Assembly (NCBI GenBank): GCA_002348315.1
Contig: DEAW01000181.1
Location: 1-15,586 of the forward strand
Reading direction: 5' to 3'
DNA length: 15,586 bases
Source: Planctomycetaceae bacterium UBA2972
Lineage (GTDB): Bacteria; Planctomycetota; Planctomycetia; Pirellulales; Pirellulaceae
Part shown: piece after piece, positions 15,337 through 15,586 of the stretch
Numbering within the stretch: position 1 is the stretch's first letter
Layout of the letters: the number at the start of each line of letters is the position of its first letter
Notes under the pieces: generated by a model
The model's database searches: none
The model's input: the letters and a program-made list of their open reading frames with translations, nothing else
Told to the model about the DNA's origin: nothing
Position numbers and translations under genes: made by a program

Positions 15337-15586
15337 ATGAGTGATCTTCACGAGAATCAGGACAATCAAAGTCAGTCGCGAGGCATACTGGGCGATGTCC
15401 GGAGTGTAAAAAATAATGGCGCTGCCTCCCTGTCAGAATTAAGAGAATTCATTGGTTCCTTGAAAGGGCGAAAACCTCAGGACGTGATGGGGGAGGTTGC
15501 CAGTAACGGATTGGTACAGGGAGTGGTTTATTCGACGGTTGGATTCCTCGTCATCCTGCTGGTTTTTACAGCGATTCCGTACTGGA
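15337..15586 (+). CDS. Unrecognised membrane protein, 3' end missing
   Basis: The ATG at 15337 is 2 nt after the stop codon of the second exbD and has AGGA 6 nt upstream. The frame is open to the window edge, giving 83 codons. About 62 polar residues, including QDNQSQSR and LREFIGSLKGRKP, precede a hydrophobic segment from about residue 63 to the edge (VVYSTVGFLVILLVFTAIPYW), probably a transmembrane helix. There is no cleavable signal peptide, so the N-terminus probably stays in the cytoplasm. I do not recognise the family. Its position makes it a candidate membrane partner of the TolQ/TolR-like complex, for example a TolA/TonB-like transmission protein or an accessory subunit, but nothing visible proves that. 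Confidence 0.75.
   Translation, partial: MSDLHENQDNQSQSRGILGDVRSVKNNGAASLSELREFIGSLKGRKPQDVMGEVASNGLVQGVVYSTVGFLVILLVFTAIPYW

Overview
The window looks like planctomycete chromosome, at roughly 50% GC by eye. The basis is the opening pair of genes: a DUF1549/DUF1553 (PSCyt2/PSD1) protein followed by a DUF1501 protein. This pairing is heavily amplified in Planctomycetota and close relatives. A member of the Planctomycetaceae/Gimesia-like group is plausible, but the species cannot be named from sequence alone. All supported genes are on the + strand and coding density is high. I see no tRNA, rRNA, CRISPR array, insertion sequence or phage gene.

Region 1 (1-2991) holds the 3' part of the DUF1549/DUF1553 gene and a complete DUF1501 gene with a twin-arginine leader. 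The unit ends in a strong Rho-independent terminator at 2950-2991.

Region 2 (3050-13380) holds two exported tetratricopeptide (TPR) proteins of 825 and 2584 residues. Both have the same sandwich layout: signal peptide, N-terminal TPR block, central beta-strand modules, C-terminal TPR block. The first beta module aligns without gaps between the two proteins, so the giant one looks like an expanded paralogue of the smaller. The giant protein also carries discoidin (F5/8C)-like, PA14-like and CBM6-like segments, apparently inserted inside one of its repeat modules. A perfect 14-bp inverted repeat lies inside its coding sequence.

Region 3 (13440-15586) is a compact cluster with gaps of 5, 15 and 2 nt. 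It encodes a TolQ/ExbB/MotA-family proton-channel subunit with a secreted N-terminal extension, two divergent TolR/ExbD-family subunits, and the start of a further membrane protein cut by the window edge.

Together, regions 2 and 3 suggest an envelope machine in which an inner-membrane proton-driven motor (one TolQ-like, two TolR-like) works with very large exported TPR/beta-module proteins. This resembles Tol-Pal-CpoB in concept. The one-TolQ/two-TolR stoichiometry with large TPR partners also recalls the myxobacterial AglRQS-Glt/Nfs machines. The functional link is inference from gene order; individual family assignments are much firmer.
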